A stretch of 64,000 bases of DNA. It comes from Klugiella xanthotipulae (lineage in GTDB: Bacteria > Actinomycetota > Actinomycetes > Actinomycetales > Microbacteriaceae). The notes beneath the pieces were generated by a model, which was not told where the DNA came from, made no database searches, and was given only the letters and a program-made list of their open reading frames with translations. Shown one piece after another: positions 19,272-26,871 of the stretch; the stretch's first letter is position 1; each line of letters starts with the position of its first letter. The stretch is from positions 496,001-560,000 of the forward strand of contig NZ_VFPN01000003.1 in assembly GCF_006716695.1 (NCBI RefSeq), in the 5' to 3' direction. Made by a program: the position numbers and the translations under genes.

Positions 19272-21062
19272 TTAATAGTGCTTCGGCAAAGTTTCCGCTG
19301 GGGTTGTTGAGGGCGGTACTGCGTATGCCTTAATCGTCGCTTGGGCAACATCCCGGAATCCGATTACGGCCTGCCGAGCACCGTCGGCAGTCGCCGGATG
19401 GGCAATCGAGAAAACGACAACATACTTGGGGTTATCCGCGGGAAAATATCCGGCAAAGGAGTATATATAGGTGCTCATATAGCCCCCCTGCCCATCCGGC
19501 TGTTGGGCGGTTCCCGTCTTACCGGCGATGCGATACCCAGGGATAGCAATAACATCCGTCAGCCATGAGTCCTGGGGCAGCATTTCGAGCATGCTCGTCA
19601 TGGTCTTGGCAGACTCGGGTGAGATAACCTGCACCGGATCACCCGCATCATAGGGAGTCACCGTACCGTCCGGATACGTACAATTGTCGATGATCGACAG
19701 TGGCATCCGCTTGCCTCCGTTGGCAAAGGTAAGATAAGCCCCGGTCGTCTGCACAATGGTGGACGATACACCCTGACCAAACATCGTTGTGTAGCTTGTC
19801 TGCGGGTCCCACTCCTGGTAAGGATGGAGGATACCGGAACTTTCAGATGCCAAACCGGCATTGGTTGGCGTCCCAATGCCAAACTTTTGCAGATAATCGT
19901 ATCGCGTCTCGTCGGAAAGACCGTGCCCCAGCAGCGAAATACCCACGTTCGATGAGTCAACAAGAATCCCGGTGAGCGTATACCTGGTGTCACCGTGCGA
20001 CCACGAATCACGAAATTTGGCACCGTTGGGGGCCACATAGCTACCGGGGACCAGCACCTGCGTAAGGGGAGTTGCCGTACCCGTGTCGATAAGGGCAGCA
20101 GCTGTAATCGCTTTGTATGTGGAACCGGGCTCATACCCGTAGAGAAATGCTTTAGAGGTGAGGTCTTCGGCGGCAGATGCCTTGATGTTGTTGGGGTCAA
20201 CCGTGTTTGACTCACCCACTGCACGCAATTGACCAGTCGCAGTATCTGCAACTGTTGCTACCGCCCACTGAGCCCCAGTAGCCTCTTTCTGACGCTGCAC
20301 AATCTGCTGGGTTTGCCACTGCAAATCTTTATTAATCGTCAATTGAAGGGTTCCCCCGTCCACCCGCTCTTCCACTTTAACGGTGCTCCCGGGGATGGCC
20401 ACGCCATCGGCCCCGCGCTCATAGGTCTCTTTACCGTTAGTCTCAGCCAGACACGCATTTTGCGAAAGCTCGACCCCTGCGAGTGGTGCATTATCTGTGC
20501 CCACAAATCCCACAAGATTGCCACCAACGGCACCGTTGGGATAAATCCGACTAGCGTTCTGGCTGAATGTAAGCCAGGGTATTCCCAACTCTTTGAGAGC
20601 TTTCAACGTCTTGAGATCAACCGAACGTTTAACGTAGGCAAAGTCGGACTTGGGGTTCTCGGCGAGAGCATCAGACACGATCTTTTCAATCTCATCCGCC
20701 TTCTGTCCGGTGATCGAACCAATCTCAGCAAACTGCTGAGCGGGGGTCACTTTCACTGTCTGAACACCGCCAGGCTCCAGACGATTAATAGTGCGCACGT
20801 TTTTGGGTGACATCTGGACGTCGTAGCGAACGTCCGTCGTCGCCATCACCGTTCCATCCTCATCAACAATATCTCCACGAATACCGTAGGTTACGAGTGG
20901 AACTGAGCGTTTATCGAGGGAGGTAGCGTTTAGCTCAGGGGCTTGAACAATCTGGATATCAACCAGCCGAAACACAAACATACAGACGGCGGACAGAATA
21001 GCCACCATTGTCAGCGTCGATCGTAACCGACTCACGCGACTTGGTCTCACGGTTGACGCCAC
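19272..21062 (-). CDS. ftsI: FtsI septal transpeptidase (class B PBP)
   Basis: FtsI (PBP3/PbpB) cross-links peptidoglycan at the division septum and works with FtsW. It has 596 residues: a short cytoplasmic tail, one transmembrane anchor (TMVAILSAVCMFVFRLVDI), a pedestal/dimerisation domain, and a transpeptidase domain with the three active-site motifs, STYK near residue 310, SSN near residue 372 and KTGT near residue 512. No PASTA domain is present at the C-terminus. The start is GTG, 25 bases after the ftsL-like gene. Confidence 0.97.
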   Translation of the reverse strand: MASTVRPSRVSRLRSTLTMVAILSAVCMFVFRLVDIQIVQAPELNATSLDKRSVPLVTYGIRGDIVDEDGTVMATTDVRYDVQMSPKNVRTINRLEPGGVQTVKVTPAQQFAEIGSITGQKADEIEKIVSDALAENPKSDFAYVKRSVDLKTLKALKELGIPWLTFSQNASRIYPNGAVGGNLVGFVGTDNAPLAGVELSQNACLAETNGKETYERGADGVAIPGSTVKVEERVDGGTLQLTINKDLQWQTQQIVQRQKEATGAQWAVATVADTATGQLRAVGESNTVDPNNIKASAAEDLTSKAFLYGYEPGSTYKAITAAALIDTGTATPLTQVLVPGSYVAPNGAKFRDSWSHGDTRYTLTGILVDSSNVGISLLGHGLSDETRYDYLQKFGIGTPTNAGLASESSGILHPYQEWDPQTSYTTMFGQGVSSTIVQTTGAYLTFANGGKRMPLSIIDNCTYPDGTVTPYDAGDPVQVISPESAKTMTSMLEMLPQDSWLTDVIAIPGYRIAGKTGTAQQPDGQGGYMSTYIYSFAGYFPADNPKYVVVFSIAHPATADGARQAVIGFRDVAQATIKAYAVPPSTTPAETLPKHY

Positions 21063-21087
21063 TCCATAAATTATGCTCCCGCACGGT

Positions 21088-21702
21088 CTAGCGCGTTACC
21101 GGCGAGGGCAACGCACCCTCCCACGGTACAGGGCGCGTGTCCTGGGACGTCGTAGCCCGCTCCGGCACCGCCTTTTCTGTCGGGGAAGACTCAGCTTGAG
21201 GAGTCTCCACCGAGGCATCAGTGCCGGCAAGAGGCATACCATCGATAAGCGAGTTGGGAACACGGTTTGGCTCGGGAGCGGAAGCTTCGGCATCAACCGT
21301 GCCCAAAATCGCTCCATCGCTCAATCGCAAGTAGGCGGGCCGGTCGTTGACCACCATGCCCAGAGTATTGGCGTTCTCGGAAAGGTGCTGGGGCGAGGAA
21401 AGCTTATCAACGTCCTGGGTGACCGCACGGGCCTCACGGGCAAGATCGCGTTCTTGCAACTCCAGCGAAGAAATCTGGTAGGCACCATCTGCCTGGGCAA
21501 TACTGAGCAGCAACTGTGCAGCAAGGATAACGCCCAGCATTCCCAGAGCCATAAGTGCATAAAACATGCTAGTACGAACCTTGGTGCGGGGCCGGAGAGC
21601 GATGGACAGTCGAGGTGACGGGGTGATCGGTGACGTTGTTCCCGTAGCAGGATCGAAGGGCCACAGGTCGGCATTGCCGAGAGGAACGGTGTTGTTGCTC
21701 AT
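21088..21702 (-). CDS. ftsL: FtsL-like septum formation protein
   Basis: This is a small bitopic membrane protein in the position of ftsL, between rsmH and ftsI. An N-terminal cytoplasmic stretch of about 45 residues is followed by a transmembrane helix ([23 protein letters not shown]) and a short coiled-coil segment ([21 protein letters not shown]), which is the FtsL/DivIC pattern. After the ARTLGMVV-like boundary motif ([17 protein letters not shown]) it carries a Pro/Glu/Thr-rich tail of about 70 residues, longer than in classical FtsL but common in this group. Its ATG overlaps the rsmH stop by 4 nt. The identity rests on topology and position more than on sequence. Confidence 0.85.
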   Translation of the reverse strand: MSNNTVPLGNADLWPFDPATGTTSPITPSPRLSIALRPRTKVRTSMFYALMALGMLGVILAAQLLLSIAQADGAYQISSLELQERDLAREARAVTQDVDKLSSPQHLSENANTLGMVVNDRPAYLRLSDGAILGTVDAEASAPEPNRVPNSLIDGMPLAGTDASVETPQAESSPTEKAVPERATTSQDTRPVPWEGALPSPVTR

Positions 21703-22652
21703 GAGATGCTCCTCACTTTCTCTACTGCTCGAAGTCGCACGGATGCTGACCGAGGATTAGTTAGTCGTTCGTCGTCAGAGGCTTGCTCTGCCCCCCGGGT
21801 GAGGAGCACGAGCTCCGGCTTATGTTCGGGAAGCTCGACGGGGAGACCCGCGGGTGCGGTTGACTTCGCACGGGTCGCAAAATCGTGTTTGACCAGCCGA
21901 TCCTCAAGGGAGTGGTAGGACATCACAACAAGCCGTCCACCCACTGTCAGCGAGCCAATCGCTGCCGGAAGTGCCCGCTCGAGAACCGAAAGCTCCTGAT
22001 TTACCTCAATCCGCAGAGCCTGGAAAACTTTTTTAGCGGGGTGACGTTGTTGCCGGAGAGCCGCGGGGGTGGCCTCCGATAAAATCTGCACCAGCTGGCC
22101 TGAGCGGGTAATCGGAGCATCCTTGCGAGCCGAGATAATGGCCCTGGCGTAACGCCCGGCCAGCTTTTCTTCCCCATAACGTTCAAAGATGCGGCGCAGG
22201 TTACCTTCGTTGTACGTGGCCAATATTTCCTCAGCCCGCACGCCTTGGTTCTGGTCCATTCGCATGTCCAACGGGGCATCTTGTGCATAGGCAAAGCCGC
22301 GCTCGGCTTCATCAAGCTGAAGGGAAGACACCCCCAGATCGAAGAGGATGCCGTGAGCGGACGGAAATCCGCTGCTAGCTATCGCCTCGGCGATACCGTC
22401 GTAGACCGTGTGCACGAGGCGCACTCGGTCTCCAAAGGGGGCGAGCCGCTCACCGGCAATGCGCAACGCGTCAGTGTCACGATCAAGCCCCACAAGTGAC
22501 AGGGCAGGGAATCGTTTAAGTAGCTCCACCGAGTGTCCGGCCATGCCGAGTGTGGCATCAACCATGACCGCACCCGGATGGGAGATGGCCGGTCCCAGCA
22601 ATTCAATACAACGCTCGAGGAGGACGGGAACGTGAATGTCGTTGTGCGTCAT
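21699..22652 (-). CDS. rsmH: 16S rRNA (cytosine-1402-N4)-methyltransferase
   Basis: RsmH (MraW) uses S-adenosylmethionine to methylate N4 of C1402 in the 16S rRNA decoding centre. It has 317 residues. Family motifs include [13 protein letters not shown] at the start, [11 protein letters not shown] for SAM binding, [25 protein letters not shown] and [17 protein letters not shown] near the end. It is the second gene of the dcw operon, 129 bases after mraZ. Confidence 0.97.
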   Translation of the reverse strand: MTHNDIHVPVLLERCIELLGPAISHPGAVMVDATLGMAGHSVELLKRFPALSLVGLDRDTDALRIAGERLAPFGDRVRLVHTVYDGIAEAIASSGFPSAHGILFDLGVSSLQLDEAERGFAYAQDAPLDMRMDQNQGVRAEEILATYNEGNLRRIFERYGEEKLAGRYARAIISARKDAPITRSGQLVQILSEATPAALRQQRHPAKKVFQALRIEVNQELSVLERALPAAIGSLTVGGRLVVMSYHSLEDRLVKHDFATRAKSTAPAGLPVELPEHKPELVLLTRGAEQASDDERLTNPRSASVRLRAVEKVRSIS

Positions 22653-22760
22653 AATCTCTATCGGCTTCCGTTCCTCTGGTCGGATCCCCGTCCATCACGA
22701 CCTGACACCGGGGAAGTGGAGTCAGGGGCTGGTGGATGGCTGGGGGTCGAACGAGAGGAC

Positions 22761-22782
22761 AGCACGCAAAAACCCGCGTGCT
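22761..22782 (-). terminator. Hairpin directly after mraZ
   Basis: A perfect 7-bp stem (AGCACGC / GCGTGCT) with an 8-base loop begins at the mraZ stop codon on the minus strand; the T-run is in the loop and no T-run follows the stem. It may partly end or slow transcription between mraZ and rsmH, which would set the level of the remaining dcw genes. It is probably not a complete terminator, since rsmH follows in the same direction with no obvious promoter of its own. Confidence 0.4.
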
Positions 22783-23213
22783 TAAAACAGGCCGGGAATC
22801 ACCTCCTCCTCAATGTTGGCGAATTCGCTTTCTTGTTCGTCCAGGTAGGACTGCCAGGATGTGGCATCCCAGATCTCGGCACGACTACCGGCTCCGATCA
22901 CCACCAGCTCCCGATCAAGGCCCGCATAGGCCCGTAGAGCACCGGGAAGCGTAACCCTGTGCTGCTTATCGGGAGTTTCCGCGTGCGCTCCAGAAAGGAA
23001 CACGCGAAGGTAGTCGCGACCCTGTTTGCTCGTGATTGGGGCTTCGCGGATCTTCTCATGCATAAGCTCAAACTCTCGAGCGCTAAATACGTACAGGCAA
23101 TGTTCCTGCCCACGAGTAATTACCACACCGCCAGATAATTCCTCCCGAAATTTTGCCGGCAGAACAACCCTGCCCTTTTCATCAAGCTTGGGAGAGAACG
23201 TGCCAAGAAACAT
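22782..23213 (-). CDS. mraZ: MraZ transcriptional regulator of the dcw cluster
   Basis: MraZ is an AbrB-fold DNA-binding protein that represses or tunes the dcw operon from repeats in its own promoter. The 143-residue protein has the two SpoVT/AbrB-like repeats: [26 protein letters not shown] and, in the second half, [28 protein letters not shown]. The ATG at 23213 follows a strong ribosome-binding site (GGGAGGG). It is the first gene of the cluster and lies directly downstream of a 10-bp repeat array that is its likely operator. Confidence 0.96.
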   Translation of the reverse strand: MFLGTFSPKLDEKGRVVLPAKFREELSGGVVITRGQEHCLYVFSAREFELMHEKIREAPITSKQGRDYLRVFLSGAHAETPDKQHRVTLPGALRAYAGLDRELVVIGAGSRAEIWDATSWQSYLDEQESEFANIEEEVIPGLF

Positions 23214-23250
23214 GAGACCCTCCCCCTTGCGCCAGTCTGACTACCGGTCC

Positions 23251-23300
23251 ATCTTCCCCCACTTTACTCCACTTTCCACCACTCAACTGGACTTTTTACC
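23251..23300 (-). promoter_or_regulatory. MraZ box array: five 10-bp direct repeats
   Basis: Written on the plus strand, the segment is five consecutive decamers: ATCTTCCCCC, ACTTTACTCC, ACTTTCCACC, ACTCAACTGG and ACTTTTTACC. Read in the direction of mraZ they share the form GGNNNAAAGT with exact 10-bp spacing. MraZ is known to bind short G-rich repeats with helical-turn spacing in front of its own gene. The array ends 38 bases upstream of the mraZ ATG, so it lies in or just downstream of the promoter and is the probable autoregulatory operator. Confidence 0.75.
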
Positions 23301-23370
23301 TGAAGATGTTCTCTGAGTCATCCTCAATCGTTGATTTATCAAGGGAAACCGAAGTGGAGGGCAGCAAGGC

Positions 23371-23400
23371 TATATCCCACCAGAAAGAAAAAGCGCCCAA
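23371..23400 (-). promoter_or_regulatory. Candidate promoter of mraZ/dcw operon
   Basis: On the minus strand TTGGGC (23395-23400) and GATATA (23371-23376) are separated by 18 bases, a plausible sigma-70-type pair. Transcription would start near 23365, passing through the MraZ boxes before the gene. The match is moderate only. A start-site map would be needed to confirm it. Confidence 0.35.
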
Positions 23401-23437
23401 AAAAAGAACGTAAGAAACAACAGTGACGTCAGAAAAT

Positions 23438-23453
23438 CCCTGAATTTCCAGGG
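23438..23453 (-). terminator. Possible terminator-like hairpin between the IS remnant and mraZ
   Basis: On the minus strand CCCTG-GAAATT-CAGGG is followed by ATTTTCTG, a short stem with a small T-rich tail. It could stop transcripts coming out of the transposase remnant before they reach the mraZ promoter. The rest of the 23214-23525 gap holds only the MraZ boxes and the promoter candidate. Confidence 0.3.
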
Positions 23454-23525
23454 CTTAAATCCGAGGCCCAGCAGTTAGGGTGGGGACCAGGGAGGAAAGT
23501 GGAGGAAGCACTGAGCGCCCGGCGA

Positions 23526-23544
23526 CTAGGGCGTGTTGCTCTAC
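23526..23544 (+). repeat. IS terminal repeat (CTAG + GGCGTGTTGCTC...)
   Basis: The segment CTAGGGCGTGTTGCTCTAC matches the ends of the second IS remnant (56298-56318 and 56985-57005): the outer 15 bases on the complementary strand, AGCAACACGCCCTAG, differ by one base from that element's right end. It is therefore the right terminal repeat, including the CTAG border, of the transposase remnant that lies at 23952-24512. The matching left end was not found, so this element is truncated on its other side. Confidence 0.65.
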
Positions 23545-23572
23545 CGGGACCTGAGATTGGGCGTTGTGTCAT

Positions 23573-23998
23573 GTGAGGCTCGTGAGGGGCACGCTTGACT
23601 GCGACTACGACCACACGGTTCTGCAGCAGGAGCTTGAGGTCGAGTTGCATCCGAATCACCCATTCTTTGGTGCGAGGCTAGAGGTGATCGCGCACAGGCT
23701 GAGCAACGACGATGTCGTGTGCCGCCACGCTGAAACACCAGATCGGTTCTCGATCCTGCATCTGACCTGGTCGAGGAGGCCAGAGGTGGGAGTGTGCTCC
23801 CGCATCGAGGCCGATGGCCGGTGGGGGCACATCCTTGCCTACGAGGCTGGCTTCGGGGAGGCGCAAGGGCTCACGGAGATTCTTGAGCGCACGGGTGAGC
23901 ATCAGCCGCTGGGACCGGCAGGTACCCTGTCACGACCTTTGATCGTCCCGACTATCTCTCTGTGCGACGAGCTCCCCGAGCGACAGGGCCGCAGTTAG
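23573..23998 (+). CDS. Hypothetical protein beside IS5-family remnant
   Basis: I do not recognise this protein with confidence. The first 110 or so residues look like a real, soluble protein (MRLVRGTLDCDYDH..., then LEVELHPNHPFFGARLEVIAHRL, SNDDVVCRH, RFSILHLTWSRRPEV), and the HLTW motif followed by an acidic stretch recalls small uncharacterised bacterial proteins. The last 30 residues run antisense to the end of the transposase remnant and may not be native. I chose the GTG at 23573 because it gives a natural-looking N-terminus; an in-frame TTG lies at 23564. No good ribosome-binding site is seen. The ORF begins 29 bases inside the IS terminal repeat, so it may be a passenger or a stranded host gene. 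Confidence 0.45.
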   Translation: MRLVRGTLDCDYDHTVLQQELEVELHPNHPFFGARLEVIAHRLSNDDVVCRHAETPDRFSILHLTWSRRPEVGVCSRIEADGRWGHILAYEAGFGEAQGLTEILERTGEHQPLGPAGTLSRPLIVPTISLCDELPERQGRS

Positions 23999-24512
23999 GG
24001 CGTGCCGCCAGCACCGGTGCCAACCAGTCGAGGGTAGCGGCGAGGCACGGGCCGGAGTGGCGGTCGCGGGCGGCCTTGTCTGAGCGCATTGCGAGGCTGC
24101 GCCATTGCTTGATCTTGTTGAAACAGCGTTCGACGACGTTGCGGGCGCAGTAGCGGCGGCTTTGGTTTCCGCCGAAGTCGATGGGGCGTCCGGGTCGTTT
24201 GCGGTGGTGGGCGATCTGGTCATCGCATTCGGGGATCGTGGGGTGTCCGGGGTGGGCGCGCAGCCATGCACGACTCGTCCGAGAGGGGTAGCCCTTGTCG
24301 ACGAGGAGGCGGTCCGGGCGCTAGCGCGGGTGCCAGGTCACGCCAGGGATGCGAATCTCCTTGAGCATAGCAGGCAGCATGGTCGCGTCCGTCACCTGAC
24401 CGCTGGTGAAGATGAACACGAGGGCTCGCCCCGTGCCGTCGGCGACCGAGCGTGTCTTGGTCGTCAGCCCGCCGCGAGAGAGCCCGATCGCGTGATCAGG
24501 GGGTTCATCGCC
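23952..24512 (-). pseudogene. IS5-family DDE transposase remnant
   Basis: Translation of the minus strand gives the middle and C-terminal part of an IS5-family (IS427-like) transposase: DHAIGLSRGGLTTK near the 5' end, then RPDRLLVDKGYPSR with the second catalytic Asp, TIPECDDQIA, and NVVERCFNKIKQWRSLA with the catalytic Glu. The N-terminal third, including the first catalytic Asp, is missing: similarity starts abruptly at 24512. An in-frame TAG at 24321-24323 interrupts the rest. It is therefore inactive. The frame runs to a TAG at 23952, but the family similarity ends at about 24010. Confidence 0.85.
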
Positions 24513-24691
24513 GAAATTCTTGTAAATCGTGTTCCAGCTATCCCCCACATTACCGAGAACTCCCAAACACAGAAAACGGGCCGGACCCCTCAGGACCGAC
24601 CCGCATCGCACGATAAGCGAACGTAAATTTATGGGAGGAATAGCCACCGGGATACCCATTTGTCTAGCCACATAGCTACAACCAATAAGTT
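24513..24691. other. Unassigned segment behind the IS remnant
   Basis: Upstream of the broken transposase the sequence no longer resembles the family and I see no gene here. It contains a short imperfect repeat around GGACCCCTCAGGACC (24584-24598), which may pair, and then reaches the stop codon of the DUF3040 gene. Confidence 0.4.
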
Positions 24692-25084
24692 CTACAGGCC
24701 ACCGTCTTGTCGCTTCTCCCACCGATCAGACATCCGATCAGCAAAGGATTGCTTTGGGGTAGCTGCCCGCGCACTCGCATGAGATGATGCGCCAGGGGCT
24801 TCTTCACGGAGGGAGCGAGGGCTCCCCTTATGCGGCGAGATTGCGTAAATAACACCGCCCAGCATGGCCGCAAAGCCGATAACGCCCAGCCACGTGAGCG
24901 ACGTCATGACTCCGACGAGAAGGATGATAATACCAACGACGGTGAGCAGGATTCCCAAGACGAGGGACCGATAGCTGGGTCGCACCCGACTAGCGCCCGC
25001 AGTACTCACCACATCAGACTCGCTGTTGTAGAGGTTGCGCTCCATCTCTTCCAGGAGCCGCTGCTCCCTCTCAGACAGTGCCAT
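24692..25084 (-). CDS. DUF3040 membrane protein
   Basis: This is a 130-residue member of the actinobacterial DUF3040 family (Pfam PF11239), function unknown. It begins with the family's signature MALSEREQRLLEEMERNL, has a basic patch, and then two adjacent hydrophobic segments (LVLGILLTVVGIIILLVGVM and WLGVIGFAAMLGGVIYAI), followed by a polar tail ending in SFADRMSDRWEKRQDGGL. I chose the ATG at 25084 for its spacing to GAGG; two start codons lie just upstream in frame. In many actinobacteria it sits near the dcw cluster, and here an IS remnant separates the two. Confidence 0.9.
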   Translation of the reverse strand: MALSEREQRLLEEMERNLYNSESDVVSTAGASRVRPSYRSLVLGILLTVVGIIILLVGVMTSLTWLGVIGFAAMLGGVIYAISPHKGSPRSLREEAPGASSHASARAATPKQSFADRMSDRWEKRQDGGL

Positions 25085-25155
25085 CATCACACCTCACATA
25101 ATTTGTACATCGTTTGGGACCAGTCTAAGCCCGAGAGCCGAGCTAGGCTAGACGC

Positions 25156-26310
25156 GTGCCTCATAGCCCTCACTTTATCGACCATATCCAGTCTTGCTTG
25201 GACGATTTTATTGACAAGCGCCATACTATTCTTGCCGACATTAGTGCCGACGCAACCCCACTCATTACACATTCGAGGGAATTTCTCAGGGGAGGCAAAC
25301 GGTTTCGTGCCCTCTTCACCTATTGGAGCTGGCAGGGAATCACCGAGATATCAGGTACCAATTCTCTCCCCTCGGCGGTTGCATACCCGAGCGAGCCGGA
25401 AGCCGTTGACCCGGCAAACTCGCCCAACTACTCCGCGATTCTGCAAGTTGCCAGCGCACTCGAACTCTTCCACGCCGCCGCACTCGTTCACGATGATGTA
25501 ATCGACAACTCGGATACCCGCCGCGGCACACCGGCGGCACACCTCCGATTCGAGCGGCTACATCGCGATGGTGGGTGGCGGGGCGACCCGGCGGAGTTTG
25601 GCCGGGCCAGCGCCATCCTGCTGGGAGACCTCCTGCAGTTCTGGAGCGACGAACTTTTTAGCGACGGCATCCATGAGCTATCAGACCCCGCTGCGGCTCG
25701 ACGAGCTCGGGCCCATTTCAATCAGATGCGTACAGACGTGGGTGTCGGCCAGTACCTCGACCTACTAGAGGAGCACGTCTGGGGCGAGGCCGCACACGAG
25801 GAACAACTCGAACGCTCTACTCGGGTACTCGTCTACAAATCGGCAAAGTACAGCGTGGAGGCCCCGCTCCTGATCGGGGCGGCACTGGGTGGCGCAAGCG
25901 CAGCCGCCGAGACAGCCCTCAGCGCCTTCGGGCTTCCTCTCGGCGTCGCTTTTCAACTCCGCGATGATCTCCTCGGCGTGTTTGGTGACAGCGCCGTCAC
26001 GGGAAAGCCGTCCGGCGACGACCTGCGCGAGGGAAAGCAAACCGTTCTTATCGCCCTCGCCAGACGCACCATGCCCCCCGCACAGCAGCGTGCCATGGAC
26101 GACCTACTCGGTAACGCGACACTCGACGAGTCGCAGATCGTCCAACTCCAAAACGCGATTCGGGAGAGTGGTGCCTATGAGTCGGTCGAAAAGATGATTG
26201 AGGACAATGTCGAACGTGCACAACGCGCGCTGCACGCGGCACCGCTCGGAGCGGAATCCGTCCGGCAACTGGCAGCGCTAGCTCACCGGGTGACTCAGCG
26301 GGTTTTTTAG
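25156..26310 (+). CDS. Polyprenyl diphosphate synthase (IdsA type)
   Basis: This enzyme condenses isopentenyl diphosphate with allylic diphosphates to make geranylgeranyl or longer all-trans prenyl diphosphates, for quinones or carotenoids. It has 384 residues. The first Asp-rich motif is DDVIDNSDTRRG, GGKRFRA is the conserved substrate-binding start, and the second is RDDLLGVFGD, with GDDLREGKQT close to the C-terminus. The GTG start at 25156 is the first in frame with family similarity. Its place, followed by Rv2175c-like and pknL-like genes, is that of idsA2 (Rv2173) in mycobacteria. Product chain length cannot be read reliably from the sequence. Confidence 0.93.
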   Translation: MPHSPHFIDHIQSCLDDFIDKRHTILADISADATPLITHSREFLRGGKRFRALFTYWSWQGITEISGTNSLPSAVAYPSEPEAVDPANSPNYSAILQVASALELFHAAALVHDDVIDNSDTRRGTPAAHLRFERLHRDGGWRGDPAEFGRASAILLGDLLQFWSDELFSDGIHELSDPAAARRARAHFNQMRTDVGVGQYLDLLEEHVWGEAAHEEQLERSTRVLVYKSAKYSVEAPLLIGAALGGASAAAETALSAFGLPLGVAFQLRDDLLGVFGDSAVTGKPSGDDLREGKQTVLIALARRTMPPAQQRAMDDLLGNATLDESQIVQLQNAIRESGAYESVEKMIEDNVERAQRALHAAPLGAESVRQLAALAHRVTQRVF

Positions 26311-26328
26311 ATCCACAGTCAGGAAAGA

Positions 26329-26385
26329 AGAGGTTGCGGTGATGATTACACACCCACAACCCCTCTCTTGTTCTCTCGCGAGAAC
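26329..26385. terminator. Hairpins between convergent genes
   Basis: The gap between the prenyl synthase and the convergent Rv2175c-like gene has AGAGGTTG (26329) pairing with CAACCCCTCT (26357) over a 2-base bulge, then GTTCTC-TCGC-GAGAAC (26370-26385), a 6-bp stem with a 4-base loop. Either could act as a terminator; neither has a strong T-run. Confidence 0.4.
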
Positions 26386-26404
26386 ACGTCGCTCTCGGGC
26401 GATC

Positions 26405-26755
26405 TTAGAACGCCAGAGACATAGCTACGCGCCGCACCTCCGTCTTGCGACCGGTGCGCAGCGCTTCAATTGGCGACGTACCCAGCACCTCGTTATCGGT
26501 GAGGAGCCAGTTGACGGCTTCATCGCTGGTGAAGCCAGCATCTTCCAGCACCAAGAGGGTGCCATGCAAGACGGAAAGCGGCTCATTACCCTGCACAAAG
26601 ACGGCGGGCACCTTGAGGACTCCGTCGATACGAACGGCCGCCAATTCCCGCTGCTCAATCAAACGGCGAATTCGGCCCGGTCCAACCTCAAAAAGCTCTA
26701 CGAGATCGGGGATGGTGAAATAGTCAATTTGGTGTGTCGTTTCTGTCACACACAC
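26405..26755 (-). CDS. Rv2175c-like DNA-binding protein
   Basis: This is a small winged helix-turn-helix protein of the Rv2175c family. In M. tuberculosis the protein binds DNA and is phosphorylated by PknL, encoded next door. The 116-residue product has the N-terminal helix-turn-helix (YFTIPDLVELFEVGPGRIRRLIEQ), a wing (AAVRIDGVLKVPAVFV) and the C-terminal dimer part (LEDAGFTSDEAVNWLL, then RKTEVRRVAMSLAF). I placed the start at GTG 26755; another GTG lies 6 bases further in, and the ribosome-binding site is weak. It is divergent from the kinase gene, as in mycobacteria, so the two share a 116-base control region. Confidence 0.85.
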   Translation of the reverse strand: MCVTETTHQIDYFTIPDLVELFEVGPGRIRRLIEQRELAAVRIDGVLKVPAVFVQGNEPLSVLHGTLLVLEDAGFTSDEAVNWLLTDNEVLGTSPIEALRTGRKTEVRRVAMSLAF

Positions 26756-26871
26756 CAGACTGCCACGGTTGGAGCTCTGCACCAAGGCGAGGATGAATAT
26801 TTTCCGCTGATTGCACCGGCACACCGGCCACGCGGCGACGTTTGCACAGCAAACCTACATAGACTTTCGGG

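Noticed and set aside
19148-19351. N-terminal extension of MurF by 68 residues
   Set aside because: Basic, low-complexity residues without family similarity that overlap the ftsI end; the ATG at 19147 gives the normal MurF length.
23995-24007. TTAGGGCGTGCC as the true right end of the first IS remnant
   Set aside because: It matches only the outer bases of the repeat and diverges after GGCGTG, whereas the site at 23526 matches 14 of 15 bases. It remains a weaker alternative.
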